Assembly (NCBI GenBank): GCA_003278845.1
Contig: QCCX01000001.1
Location: 186,001 to 250,000, forward strand
Direction: 5' to 3'
DNA length: 64,000 bases
DNA from: Prochlorococcus sp. AG-347-O22
GTDB taxonomy: Bacteria; Cyanobacteriota; Cyanobacteriia; PCC-6307; Cyanobiaceae
The position numbers were made by a program, and so were the translations under genes. Position 1 is the first letter of the stretch. The number at the start of each line of letters is the position of its first letter. The notes beneath the pieces are model-generated. The model worked only from the letters and a program-made list of their open reading frames with translations. It searched no databases and was not told the DNA's origin. Below, one piece after another: positions 44,269 through 54,341 of this stretch.

Positions 44269-45035
44269 TAAACCAATCCACTAAAAGTTGGTTGCAGAAT
44301 TGCTAAAACAATAAAAATACCATCAACAATTAATGTCGTTTGAATTACGTAACCAGAAACTAAGAGTGCTTTACCACTAGTGGTATTAATAGTGGCAGAA
44401 TCTAAAATTTCTTTTGAAATAAACCAAAGTATAAGAGCAACTAAAACGATAATAGATAATGATTTTATTTGAATAAGACTTTCAGAGGTTTTTTGAAGAA
44501 TCATAGGTGCATTTTCAGAATCTGCTGTAATTACTTGCCTCCATTGATCCATGATTCCGATTAAAAATATTGTAATGTCGGTAACTGCGGTTCCAAATAA
44601 AGAAGAGATATAAAAACTTGAACCTATTTTCCAATTAGTACCAAATCCAATTAAAGCTAATGGGAGAACTACAGCTTCAACAGGTATGTGGAGGATAGGA
44701 AATGGGCTTAACCATCCCCAGAACAAACATCCACCAAGCCAACTACCTGATACACCAAGTAATAATGAACTGACAATAAACCACTTATTTGATCCTTTCT
44801 GATTCAAAACAATTGCTACTAAGACAATAACAAAAGTAAAACAAAGGGCGCTTATTGGTTCTAATCTAACCCAAGGGGCTTGAACAAAAATAGGTAAAAT
44901 TACAAAAAAAGAAGACCACAATCTTAAAGCAATAGGATTTGATAAAAAACTATTTTCGTATGAATCAACTGTCTTATGAGATTCATAGTTGAATTTATCT
45001 TTTACCTCTAAATTTTTTGTAATTAATTCTTTCAA
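44268..45035 (-). CDS. DUF3120-like multi-TM protein
   Basis: 255 aa; LPIFVQAPWVRLEPISALCFT, WGWLSPFPILHIPVEAVVLPLAL. Confidence 0.68.
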   Translation of the reverse strand: MKELITKNLEVKDKFNYESHKTVDSYENSFLSNPIALRLWSSFFVILPIFVQAPWVRLEPISALCFTFVIVLVAIVLNQKGSNKWFIVSSLLLGVSGSWLGGCLFWGWLSPFPILHIPVEAVVLPLALIGFGTNWKIGSSFYISSLFGTAVTDITIFLIGIMDQWRQVITADSENAPMILQKTSESLIQIKSLSIIVLVALILWFISKEILDSATINTTSGKALLVSGYVIQTTLIVDGIFIVLAILQPTFSGLV

Positions 45036-45213
45036 TGAAAAAGCTTATTTTAATTAATCTAAATCGTGTTTTAGAAAACTGCGAATGCCATATTTTAATA
45101 AATAAAAGGCCCATAATTTCACACCTATATTTAGTTTTTTAAAAGTATTTAATACACTTTGAGTCATATATAAGTTTAGAATAAATATAAATAAGAGAAA
45201 TTGGCCTTAAATT

Positions 45214-46593
45214 GTGTGGCAAGAAATTAATTACACGGAAAATCCCAATGATCTTTTGGTTCCTAATATTACTTATAAAATAAACCCTGCAGAAATTGAA
45301 AGTATTGAAGCTAACTCCATTGCTGAAGAAATAGGATTTGAATCGGGTGATTCAATTATTAGTATAAATGGAAAAAAACCAAGAGATTTAATTGATTATC
45401 AGATTCTAATTAGTGAAGAAATTTTAGACATATCAGTTTTAGATAAAAATCATGTGATTCACAATATAAATATTGAAAAAGATCAAGACGTTAATTTAGG
45501 TATAAATTTTAAAGATGCATTATTTGATTCAATCAAACAATGCAATAATGGTTGTCCATTTTGTTTTATTGATCAACAGCCAAGTGGAAAAAGAAAAAGC
45601 CTTTATATAAAAGATGATGATTATAGATTAAGTTTCCTATATGGTTCTTATTTAACTCTTACGAATTTAAAAAAAGAAGACTGGGAAAGAATTGCCATGC
45701 AAAAACTATCCCCACTTTTTATTTCAGTTCATGCTACTGATCCCGCCATAAGAGAAAAATTATTAAAAAATAAAAAAGCTGGAGTGATACTTGATCAAAT
45801 TTCGTGGTTTGAAAAAAACTCTATTCAAATACATGCTCAAATTGTTGTTTGTCCAGATATAAATGATGGGGAAATTCTTGAGAAATCAATTTTGGAACTT
45901 GCTGAATTCTATAAAAAAACCTCCCAGACAGTACTTTCAGTCGCAGTAGTTCCAGTAGGACTTACAAAATTTAGGCCTGAAAATGATGGATTGAAATCAA
46001 TAAGCCCACAATACGCAAAAAAAACTATTAAACAAGTAGAGGGAATTCAAGCCGCTCTACAAATTACTCTTGGGACTCGTTTTTGTTGGCTAGCAGACGA
46101 ATGGTATTTAATTGCTGGTAAAAATTTACCTAGTTACAAAACCTACGAAAATATGCCACAAGAATCTAATGGAGTTGGGACTATTAGAAACTTTCTAGAA
46201 GCATTAAGAGAGAAGACTCAAAACCTACCCCAAAAAGTAAAAAAGCCAAAAAAAGTTAGTTGGATTGTTGGTAAATTAGTTTATGAAGCCTTAATTCCTA
46301 CAGTTAAGAAATTAAACTTAATTAATGGATTAACAATTAATTTATATGGTTTGCCAAGTATTTATTGGGGTCAAGATCAAGTTGTTACAGGTCTTCTTAC
46401 TGGAGAAGATCTAATTTACGGGCTGAAAAATAAGGATTTAGGAGAAGCTGTTTACATACCATCTATAATGTTAAAAATTAATACTGATTTATTTTTAGAT
46501 GATAAAAATATTCAAGAAGTTGAGAATCAAATAAATACTAAAATTCACGTTCTTGATGATTCAAATGATATTATTAATACTTTGATTGGTTAA
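45214..46593 (+). CDS. PDZ/radical-SAM DUF512 protein (GTG start)
   Basis: 459 aa; PDZ-like GFESGDSIISINGKKPRDLIDYQ, CX3CX2C in CNNGCPFCFIDQQPSGKRKSLYIKDDDYRLSFLYGSYLTLTN. Confidence 0.85.
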   Translation: MWQEINYTENPNDLLVPNITYKINPAEIESIEANSIAEEIGFESGDSIISINGKKPRDLIDYQILISEEILDISVLDKNHVIHNINIEKDQDVNLGINFKDALFDSIKQCNNGCPFCFIDQQPSGKRKSLYIKDDDYRLSFLYGSYLTLTNLKKEDWERIAMQKLSPLFISVHATDPAIREKLLKNKKAGVILDQISWFEKNSIQIHAQIVVCPDINDGEILEKSILELAEFYKKTSQTVLSVAVVPVGLTKFRPENDGLKSISPQYAKKTIKQVEGIQAALQITLGTRFCWLADEWYLIAGKNLPSYKTYENMPQESNGVGTIRNFLEALREKTQNLPQKVKKPKKVSWIVGKLVYEALIPTVKKLNLINGLTINLYGLPSIYWGQDQVVTGLLTGEDLIYGLKNKDLGEAVYIPSIMLKINTDLFLDDKNIQEVENQINTKIHVLDDSNDIINTLIG

Positions 46594-46618
46594 TCGAATA
46601 TTTTCGATACTAAAAAAC

Positions 46619-48046
46619 ATGCTTAGAAGAGTAATAAATCCTTTCTTACTATTGCCGTTTACTCTAAGTATGAATACTTTTAATGTTCTATCTAGCGAAA
46701 CAAAAAATTACATTGATAATGTGTTAGAAGAAAAATCGAATATTACTTTTGTTGATTATCAAGAAATAGAAAAACTTGTATTAAATAATCAAGAATTAAA
46801 ATCATTACAAAACCTAGTATCCTCTGCAAGCTTTAATCTTTCAAGTCAAATTGCCAAAAGATACCCAACCTTAGATTTTCAAGCCAATGGGTTACCAAAA
46901 TATGTCGCAGGTAAAAATTACAATAGCAATTCACCTACTTTAAAAACATCACAATTTACGGCTAATCCCTCCCTGAATATTAAATGGGATTTAATTGCCC
47001 CGCTTAGAGGATCTGAAATTAAAATTGCCAAAACAAATTACAAAATTGCAGAAAATAATTATGAGATTAAGAAAAAAGATTTAATTCAAGAAGCAAGAAT
47101 CAGATATCACAAATACAAAAAGTCATATCAAGATATTCAAAATAAAAAATTCACACTTGATTTATCAACTACAAGTTTAGAAAATGCTAAAGCAAAGCTA
47201 GATGCTGGAATTGGTACAAAATTTGAAGTTCTTGAAGCAGAAGCTCAATTATCTCGAGATCAACAATCACTTAATGAAAAGAAAATAGAACATGAAATTA
47301 ATAAAATTTCTCTTAAAGAGATTCTTAATGTTAAGGGAGATTTCGAAACCAATAAAGAGCAAAATCTTATAGGGTTTTGGAATCATAAATTGAATAAGAA
47401 TATTAATGAAGGTTTGGATAAAAATCTTTCCTTAAAAAACCTTATGCTTCAAAAATCAATCAAAAAGAGCCAAGCAGAGAGCTTTTTATCTCAAAATAAG
47501 CCAAATGTCTATATCAGTAATTCATTATCTAGTACATTTTCAAAGGGTGACTCTTTAGCAACTAATATCGACTATGAAGAATCTGGATCTAATTATACAA
47601 ATACCATAAGTCTAAATTTTGCATGGAGTATTTTTGATGGCGGACAAAATAAGAACTCCTACAAATCTAAAATAGCAGATGCAGAAGCCGAAAAATATGC
47701 TTATCAAAATCTTAAAAATGTTTTATCCACAAGTATTAGTCAAGCCTATTTAAATCTTAAATTAAATGAAGAAAAAATAACCTCTACTCTTAAAGAAATT
47801 GAATCTAGCAAAGAGTCTGTAAGGCTTTCCAGACTTAGATATGATGTCGGAATATCAACTCTAAAAGATGTTCTTGTTAGGCAAAGTGAATTAAGTAATG
47901 CGAAATCAAAAAATATTAATGCAATATATAATTACAATCTGAATATAGATGAATTAGAAAGATTAACTTTCCTTGATAAAAGTAAGAATTGTTTGGGTAG
48001 TAATAATACTAAAATTAAGGATAAAGAGTCTATTTGCAATATATAA
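46619..48046 (+). CDS. TolC-like outer membrane efflux protein
   Basis: Long-helix OMF repeats: AKAKLDAGIGTKFEVLEAEAQLSRDQ and SRLRYDVGISTLKDVLVRQSELSNAKSKNINAIYNYN; signal-like MLRRVINPFLLLPFTLS start at 46619 preferred over TTG at 46586. Confidence 0.88.
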   Translation: MLRRVINPFLLLPFTLSMNTFNVLSSETKNYIDNVLEEKSNITFVDYQEIEKLVLNNQELKSLQNLVSSASFNLSSQIAKRYPTLDFQANGLPKYVAGKNYNSNSPTLKTSQFTANPSLNIKWDLIAPLRGSEIKIAKTNYKIAENNYEIKKKDLIQEARIRYHKYKKSYQDIQNKKFTLDLSTTSLENAKAKLDAGIGTKFEVLEAEAQLSRDQQSLNEKKIEHEINKISLKEILNVKGDFETNKEQNLIGFWNHKLNKNINEGLDKNLSLKNLMLQKSIKKSQAESFLSQNKPNVYISNSLSSTFSKGDSLATNIDYEESGSNYTNTISLNFAWSIFDGGQNKNSYKSKIADAEAEKYAYQNLKNVLSTSISQAYLNLKLNEEKITSTLKEIESSKESVRLSRLRYDVGISTLKDVLVRQSELSNAKSKNINAIYNYNLNIDELERLTFLDKSKNCLGSNNTKIKDKESICNI

Positions 48047-48849
48047 AGATGAATCCACCAAATTTAAGCAATAAGCAACTACGTGAATTAGATTCTTTAT
48101 TTAAATTGGTAAGTGAACGTCAATCAAAAGATTTTGGAAATATTAGCGCCAGCAATAAAGCAGATGGATCATTATTAACAAGTTGTGATTTATGGAGTGA
48201 CAAAACAATCGTAGATGGCTTAGCTTCGATAGCTCCGGGTGAAGGCGTCCTAAGTGAAGAAGGGGACAAGTTAATTCCAAATTCAAAAGCTTACTGGGTG
48301 GTCGATCCACTAGATGGGACAACAAATTTTGCTGCAGGTATTCCTTATTGGTCTATATCTGTAGCAAGGTTCGTTGATGGTAAACCTCAATCTTCTTTTT
48401 TAATAATTCCTACATTGAAAAAAAAGTTTGTATCCATAAAAGGTAAAGGGGTTTGGTTAAATAACAAAAAAATAGATCCTAGCCAAAATAATCGTCATAG
48501 TGAATGCATCTCTTTATGTAGTAGATCAATAAAAATTTTACAAAAAAAACCAAACTCAGTATTTCCTGGCAAAATCAGACTCTTAGGTGTCTCGAGTTTA
48601 AATCTTACTAGTGTAGCGATGGGACAAACTTTCGGAGCAATAGAATCAACCCCTAAGATATGGGATATTGCAGCAGCCTGGCTGCTATTAGAAGAACTAA
48701 ATTGTTCTATAAAGTGGTTAGAAACAGATCCTTTAAATTTAGTTTCAGGAGAAGACTTGAGCGATGTTAATTTTCCATTAATTGCTTGTAGATCTATAGA
48801 AAAATTTGAAATTTTAAAGCCATGGGGCAATTTATTATTAGAAAAATAG
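48034..48849 (+). CDS. Inositol monophosphatase-family protein
   Basis: 271 aa; VLSEEGD, WVVDPLDGTTNFAAGIPYWSISVA, WDIAAAWLLLEE. Confidence 0.9.
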   Translation: MQYIKMNPPNLSNKQLRELDSLFKLVSERQSKDFGNISASNKADGSLLTSCDLWSDKTIVDGLASIAPGEGVLSEEGDKLIPNSKAYWVVDPLDGTTNFAAGIPYWSISVARFVDGKPQSSFLIIPTLKKKFVSIKGKGVWLNNKKIDPSQNNRHSECISLCSRSIKILQKKPNSVFPGKIRLLGVSSLNLTSVAMGQTFGAIESTPKIWDIAAAWLLLEELNCSIKWLETDPLNLVSGEDLSDVNFPLIACRSIEKFEILKPWGNLLLEK

Positions 48850-48923
48850 TTGCATCATAAAAAAAAATTACTTGAAAAATTTCTTAATCAGATACAATAA
48901 AAATGAAGTAAATAAATAAATAT

Positions 48924-49853
48924 TTGAAGAAAATTAATATGCAGAGAAGTTCAACATGGGTACTGAAAAGTTTATGGGGAGCTTGTGAACGATGGAGCAA
49001 ATCTGACTGTGTTGATTTAAGCGCTGCATTTGCATACTACACACTTCAATCATTTTTTCCCATCCTTTTAATTTCTCTTTCAATAGCTTCATGGTTCCTA
49101 GGAAAACAAGAAGGATTAGATCAACAAATAATTGCCATTGCTGCTCAGCTTTTACCTCCTTCAGTAGTTGAGTTAGTAGAAACGACATTATTTAATTTGA
49201 TAGATCAAGGTTTTGGGGCAGGTATTCTAGGGGCTATGTTTTTGCTTTTTACAGCAGGAAATGCATATTTATCTCTTCAAAGAGGTTCAGATAGACTTTG
49301 GGAAGACGAAATTCCTTCTAAAAAAGTAAATGCTGCTTGGAGAGTACAAGCTTCGAGGTTTCTCAGAAATAGAGTTGAAGCCTTTTTAATAGTTTTCTTT
49401 ATTGGATTTTTAATGGTACTAGATCAGATTAGTGCAAATCTTAGGATGATCCCAAGTAACGTTTTAGAAAATCTTTCAAAATCTAATAATCTTATTTCTG
49501 ATTTATTATTAAAGTTACCGGTATTACAAGTTGGTAAGTTTGCAATACCACTAATCGGATTTTCTTTAATGGCTCTTTTATTACAAGCCCTCTTACCTAG
49601 TCGAAAAGTGCCTTTGAAACCACTTTTACCTGGATCCCTTCTTATTGGAATTGGCCTAACCACTTTGAACCTAGCAGTAAGTAAAAGTATTCTTTCACTT
49701 GGAGCAAGATTTCAAGCATATGGTTTCATTGGAGGTTTTCTTGTACTTACCTTGTGGGTTTGGCTACTAGGAGTGATTTTATATTTTGGACAGTGTTGGA
49801 GCGTAGTTATTGCTAGTATGACTTTATTGAATAAAAAAAGAAATAATAAATAA
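48924..49853 (+). CDS. YihY/BrkB-family membrane protein
   Basis: 309 aa; DLSAAFAYYTLQSFFPILLISLSIASWFLG, YGFIGGFLVLTLWVWLLGVILYFGQCWS. Confidence 0.87.
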   Translation: MKKINMQRSSTWVLKSLWGACERWSKSDCVDLSAAFAYYTLQSFFPILLISLSIASWFLGKQEGLDQQIIAIAAQLLPPSVVELVETTLFNLIDQGFGAGILGAMFLLFTAGNAYLSLQRGSDRLWEDEIPSKKVNAAWRVQASRFLRNRVEAFLIVFFIGFLMVLDQISANLRMIPSNVLENLSKSNNLISDLLLKLPVLQVGKFAIPLIGFSLMALLLQALLPSRKVPLKPLLPGSLLIGIGLTTLNLAVSKSILSLGARFQAYGFIGGFLVLTLWVWLLGVILYFGQCWSVVIASMTLLNKKRNNK

Positions 49854-49864
49854 TAATTACTAAG

Positions 49865-50206
49865 ATGAATTCTTTTCTTAAAGATAATAAAAATCTTCTT
49901 ACTTACTCATTAATCGTTTTTATAGTTATTCCAATTTTTGGAATAAACTTTTTCATAAGCTTTATCGGTAATATCCTACTCCTATTATTATTAATTCCTT
50001 TATTATTAGTAATCTTGGTCTTTATAGGTTTTAACTCTTACAAATCAAAAATTAATAGATGTAATAGTTGCGGTGCTATATCAATAGGTTTAAGTGAAAA
50101 ATGCATGAACTGTGGGGCAAAACTAGACAATATTAGCAATAACAATCAATTTGATAAAAAGCCTAGTGAAAGTACCATTGAAGTGAAAGCAGAAGAAGTA
50201 AAGTAA
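49865..50206 (+). CDS. Membrane protein with zinc-ribbon-like domain
   Basis: 113 aa; two hydrophobic segments then CNSCGAISIGLSEKCMNCGAKL. Confidence 0.68.
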   Translation: MNSFLKDNKNLLTYSLIVFIVIPIFGINFFISFIGNILLLLLLIPLLLVILVFIGFNSYKSKINRCNSCGAISIGLSEKCMNCGAKLDNISNNNQFDKKPSESTIEVKAEEVK

Positions 50207-50210
50207 AATA

Positions 50211-50357
50211 CTATCCTATTCCAATTTGTCGAAGAATACTTTGTCCAGTAATTAATTCAGTACCAAGTCCAATCAAAATACCCATCATTGCCATACGGCC
50301 ATTCCATGTCTCCGCAAAATTTACAAAGCCAAATCTTGATTGATTGTCATTATTCAT
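50211..50357 (-). CDS. hli: High-light-inducible protein (Hli/SCP, single LHC-like helix)
   Basis: Manual reverse-strand translation MNNDNQSRFGFVNFAETWNGRMAMMGILIGLGTELITGQSILRQIGIG*; ExxNGRxAMxG chlorophyll-binding motif. Not in ORF track. Confidence 0.93.
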   Translation of the reverse strand: MNNDNQSRFGFVNFAETWNGRMAMMGILIGLGTELITGQSILRQIGIG

Positions 50358-50424
50358 AATTAACTTGATTGTCTATAAGATATTTTAACGTTTTAAGGAA
50401 GAATTTATGAAAATAATAAATTAT

Positions 50425-50808
50425 TTATTTAACATGTCTTACACCATCTACAGGTCGATACTCATCTCCTGTTAATTCCTCGTATACAATGGCTGGCAAT
50501 CCTGTATCAAACATTGTTTGCAAAGCTTCTTTTAGCATAGGATTCCAACCTCCAGTACTAACTTTTCCATGTCTAACAGTCCAATCCCAAGTCCCTTGAA
50601 GATCTCTGGGTAATCTACCATCTCTATCTCTTCGCGCGACTAAGTCTAAAGATTCAACTATACCAACAATAACTGGATTTTTACCGTAAGAAGGAGTAAG
50701 ACTTAGTTCAAGTCTCACGGGATCCTCTTTGACCATTTTTAAACGAAATCTTGGGGGTAACTTAAGAGATCTTAATACCGCTGAAACAATTTTTGTTCTT
50801 AATTCCAA
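50425..50808 (-). CDS. Conserved hypothetical protein
   Basis: 127 aa; full-length ORF, LPPRFRLKMVKEDPVRLELSLTPSYGKNPVIVGIVESLDLV; no domain recognised. Confidence 0.65.
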   Translation of the reverse strand: MELRTKIVSAVLRSLKLPPRFRLKMVKEDPVRLELSLTPSYGKNPVIVGIVESLDLVARRDRDGRLPRDLQGTWDWTVRHGKVSTGGWNPMLKEALQTMFDTGLPAIVYEELTGDEYRPVDGVRHVK

Positions 50809-50831
50809 TTTTTTCTTTAAATATAATTTGA

Positions 50832-51095
50832 TTAATCAGTGGTTGAACCTTTTTCTTCTAAGGTAGAGTCATTGTCATTCGAAAATCTTACTGTTAATAA
50901 CTCCTCTTCTGTGATATTTCCTGATTTATCTAAAAGTTCTGGATGTATTGTGTACTTTTTTTGTTTAAAACTGGAAGTACTGAAACTTTTATTTTTATTA
51001 TCGGTTATACCCCAACCATTAGACATAACTTTAAAAGCTTTCCAAACTAAATAGGTCAAAGCTGCAGAATATATGATTGGGAATAGGATAGTCAT
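50832..51095 (-). CDS. DUF2973-like protein
   Basis: 87 aa; N-terminal TM then HPELLDKSGNITEEELLTVRF. Confidence 0.65.
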   Translation of the reverse strand: MTILFPIIYSAALTYLVWKAFKVMSNGWGITDNKNKSFSTSSFKQKKYTIHPELLDKSGNITEEELLTVRFSNDNDSTLEEKGSTTD

Positions 51096-51213
51096 TAAGC
51101 TTATAAATAAAATTGTTAATTATTTTTAATATCATAGCCCGAAAAAAAGAAATTTAGCTATCAAAAGTAAATAAATTATTTTCTATATTAAATTAATTTT
51201 TATATTAGTTATA

Positions 51214-52383
51214 TTGAATTACACTATTTTGTGTATTAAATCTCTCGAAGAAAAAAATTCAAAATTGAAAAGAAACATACATAAGCTATTAATAATCTCA
51301 TTAATTCCAATAGGCATTTCATATTCTGTAAAAGTAATATCCCAACCTTTAAGCAAACCAAAAATTAATGAAGTTAGTTTATTTTCAAACAAATCTTTCA
51401 TAACTAAAGCTATAGAAAGAACAGGTGCAGCTGTGGTGACGATTGATACTCAAAGATATGTTAAAAAAAGAAATTTTCCAAGAAATTCTCAACTATTTCT
51501 AGACCCATATTTTGAAAGATTTTTTGGATTAGATTTGCCTAACGAAAATCGACCAAGGATAGAGCAAAACCAAGGCAGTGGATTTATATTTGCAGATGGA
51601 CTTGTAATGACCAATTCTCATGTAGTGAATGGATCAGATAAGGTAATTGTTGGTTTAACCAATGGCAAAAAAATAAACGCTAAACTGATAGGCCAAGACT
51701 CTTTTACTGATTTAGCTGTGCTAAAGATTGAAGGGAAAGGGCCTTGGCCAATAGCAAAATTAGGCGATTCTGACAAGATTAAAGTTGGTGATTGGGCTAT
51801 AGCAGTTGGAAATCCATTCGGACTGGAAAACACAGTTACGCTTGGAATTATTAGTAATCTAAATAGAAACGTAACTCAATTAGGAATATATGATAAAAAA
51901 CTTGAACTAATACAAACAGACGCTGCTATTAATCCTGGCAATTCTGGAGGTCCACTGTTGAATAGCGATGGAGAAGTAATTGGTATTAATACGTTGATAA
52001 GATCAGGACCAGGAGCGGGTTTGAGTTTCGCAATCCCAATTAATAAAGCTAAGGAAATTGCCTATCAACTTTTAAAAAATGGGAAAGTAATACATCCTAT
52101 GATTGGAATTAGCCTAATAGAAGAAAGTATTTCTGAGAGAAAAAATAATGTCGTAAAAGTTGGATATGTAGTACCGAACAGTCCAGCTGAAAAAAGTGGA
52201 ATCAAGATAGATGATACTTTAATTAAGATAGGTAATAAAGATATTGAAACCGCATCAGATGTAATAGAACAAATTAGTAAAAATGGTATCAAAAAACAAC
52301 TAAATATATTGTTAAAACGTAAAAATAAATTTATTAATTTAAAAGTAATACCAACTGATATTACTAATCTACAAAATAACTAA
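51214..52383 (+). CDS. HtrA/Deg-type trypsin-like serine protease with PDZ domain
   Basis: 389 aa; GSGFIFADGLVMTNSHVV, DLAVLKIEG, INPGNSGGPLLNSDGEVIGINT; C-terminal PDZ. Start codon uncertain. Confidence 0.93.
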   Translation: MNYTILCIKSLEEKNSKLKRNIHKLLIISLIPIGISYSVKVISQPLSKPKINEVSLFSNKSFITKAIERTGAAVVTIDTQRYVKKRNFPRNSQLFLDPYFERFFGLDLPNENRPRIEQNQGSGFIFADGLVMTNSHVVNGSDKVIVGLTNGKKINAKLIGQDSFTDLAVLKIEGKGPWPIAKLGDSDKIKVGDWAIAVGNPFGLENTVTLGIISNLNRNVTQLGIYDKKLELIQTDAAINPGNSGGPLLNSDGEVIGINTLIRSGPGAGLSFAIPINKAKEIAYQLLKNGKVIHPMIGISLIEESISERKNNVVKVGYVVPNSPAEKSGIKIDDTLIKIGNKDIETASDVIEQISKNGIKKQLNILLKRKNKFINLKVIPTDITNLQNN

Positions 52384-52388
52384 AAAAT

Positions 52389-52532
52389 TTAATTGTCATT
52401 TCGTTTAAGTATTTCCACACATCTAGAAATACATCTACCATCCCTAATATCGCAGGAAGTAATGCATTCAAAATAACTTTCAATAGGATCAGAAATTTGA
52501 AAATGTTTTTCTTGGAAATCGTAATTTTTCAT
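52389..52532 (-). CDS. 47-aa Cys-rich protein with twin CX3C motif
   Basis: Manual translation MKNYDFQEKHFQISDPIESYFECITSCDIRDGRCISRCVEILKRNDN*. Not in ORF track. Confidence 0.68.
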   Translation of the reverse strand: MKNYDFQEKHFQISDPIESYFECITSCDIRDGRCISRCVEILKRNDN

Positions 52533-52643
52533 TTAAATTATTTAAACCTATTTTTGTATTTTTAAGATTAATCAAGGACGGTAAACTATGTAAAGATAAA
52601 TGAGTGATCTTACTTAGCTAATTGTAAATTTTATTAAAAGTAA

Positions 52644-54269
52644 TCAAATTTTTTGGCTTTGAGTTTTTTCTAAAAAATATTTGTAATTGCCTTCATATGA
52701 AAATAACTTTGAATCTTTAATTTCAACAATTCTATTTGCAACCTTTGAAATAAAATACCTATCATGAGAAATTATTAATAATGAACCTTTATAATTTTTA
52801 ATTGCTAATTCTAAGTTTTCCTTAGATTGCAAATCCAAATGATTAGTTGGTTCGTCCAAAAGAAGGAAATTACTAGGATTAATAATCATGAGCGCCAATG
52901 CTAATCTTGCCTTTTCTCCCCCACTAAGTTGTTTAATATATTTAAAAACAGTTTCATTTTGAAAGCCAAAACCCCCTAAAAATGTTCTAACTTTTTTTTG
53001 GGACCATTCTGGAGACTTATTACATATTAAATCAATAACCCTTTCATCAAGTGAAAGTGCTTCAGCCTGATTCTGTTCATAATAGCTAGTAATTATATTG
53101 TGTTTACCAAGATTAATTTCTCCAATTTCAGGAGATATTTTTTTCATAATAATTTTAAGCAATGTAGATTTGCCGCAGCCATTAGGTCCCAATATTGCTA
53201 TTTTCTCCCCTGAAGAAATCTTTAAATTTATATCTAAAAAAAGAATATTATCCTCGAAACTATGAGATAAATTTTTGATATTTAGAACTAATTTTCCTGA
53301 GCGAGGGCATTCTGGAAAATTAAAAACAGGACTTTTTGATTTTGCTATAGGAGCCTCAATTTTAGAAATCTTTTTTAATTGTTTTTCTCTACTCTTTGCT
53401 TGAGAACTTCTATTTGCACTAGCTCTAAATCTATCTATATACCTCTTCTGTAACTCAATTTCTTTTTGTTGTAATTGATATGCCTTATTTTGTGATTCTT
53501 CATTCAAAGATTTCTGTTCTACAAAAAAAGAATAGTTCCCATTATATGTTTCAGATGTTCCTCTATCTATAAAAATAATTTTTTTACATAATTTATCTAA
53601 GAAATATCTATCATGACTAATTATTATAACTGCAATCTTAAGCGATGACAGATATTCTTCCAACCAAAAAATAGTTTCTAAATCTAAATGATTAGTTGGT
53701 TCATCCAGTAAAAGTAAATCAGGTTTTTGTAGGATTATTTTTCCAAGTGCAACTTTCATCTGCCAACCCCCTGAGAAATTTCCAACTAATTTATCAGCAT
53801 CTTCTATAGAAAAACCTAATTTTGGTAAAATTTTTTCTACGTCAGATTGCATTTTATAACCACCTAAAGCTTCAAATTTTGCCTGATATTTTGCGAGTTG
53901 ATTTACAAATATTTCAAGTTCATCAGAATTTTTTTTTACATCCAATAATTTCATTTTATTCTCAATTTCTAAAAGTTTAACGGCAACAATTTGTATATCT
54001 TTAAAAGAACTTTCTAATTCCTGTCTCACCGAAAAATTCAAATTACAATCAAACTCCTGTTTCAAATGGGCAATTTTAGGATTTCCCTCTTTGATGATCT
54101 TTCCACTTGTTTGCTCTTCCTCTCCAATTAAGATCTTAAATTGGGTTGATTTACCTGCACCATTAGAACCAACTAGGCCAACTTTTTCTCCTTTCTTAAT
54201 CTCCCAACTAATATTTTTTAAAACAACATCTGTAGAATATATTTTGCTTACACCTTCGAATCTAATCAC
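52644..54269 (-). CDS. ABC-F family ATPase
   Basis: 541 aa; two ATPase domains (GSNGAGKST, GPNGCGKST; FSGGWQMKVAL, LSGGEKARLAL). Confidence 0.93.
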   Translation of the reverse strand: MIRFEGVSKIYSTDVVLKNISWEIKKGEKVGLVGSNGAGKSTQFKILIGEEEQTSGKIIKEGNPKIAHLKQEFDCNLNFSVRQELESSFKDIQIVAVKLLEIENKMKLLDVKKNSDELEIFVNQLAKYQAKFEALGGYKMQSDVEKILPKLGFSIEDADKLVGNFSGGWQMKVALGKIILQKPDLLLLDEPTNHLDLETIFWLEEYLSSLKIAVIIISHDRYFLDKLCKKIIFIDRGTSETYNGNYSFFVEQKSLNEESQNKAYQLQQKEIELQKRYIDRFRASANRSSQAKSREKQLKKISKIEAPIAKSKSPVFNFPECPRSGKLVLNIKNLSHSFEDNILFLDINLKISSGEKIAILGPNGCGKSTLLKIIMKKISPEIGEINLGKHNIITSYYEQNQAEALSLDERVIDLICNKSPEWSQKKVRTFLGGFGFQNETVFKYIKQLSGGEKARLALALMIINPSNFLLLDEPTNHLDLQSKENLELAIKNYKGSLLIISHDRYFISKVANRIVEIKDSKLFSYEGNYKYFLEKTQSQKI

Positions 54270-54341
54270 TGTTTTAAAAATAGAATTTACAAAATCTGTG
54301 GCTTATTTACTAAAAAATATTTTGTAGAATAAAATTAAATC

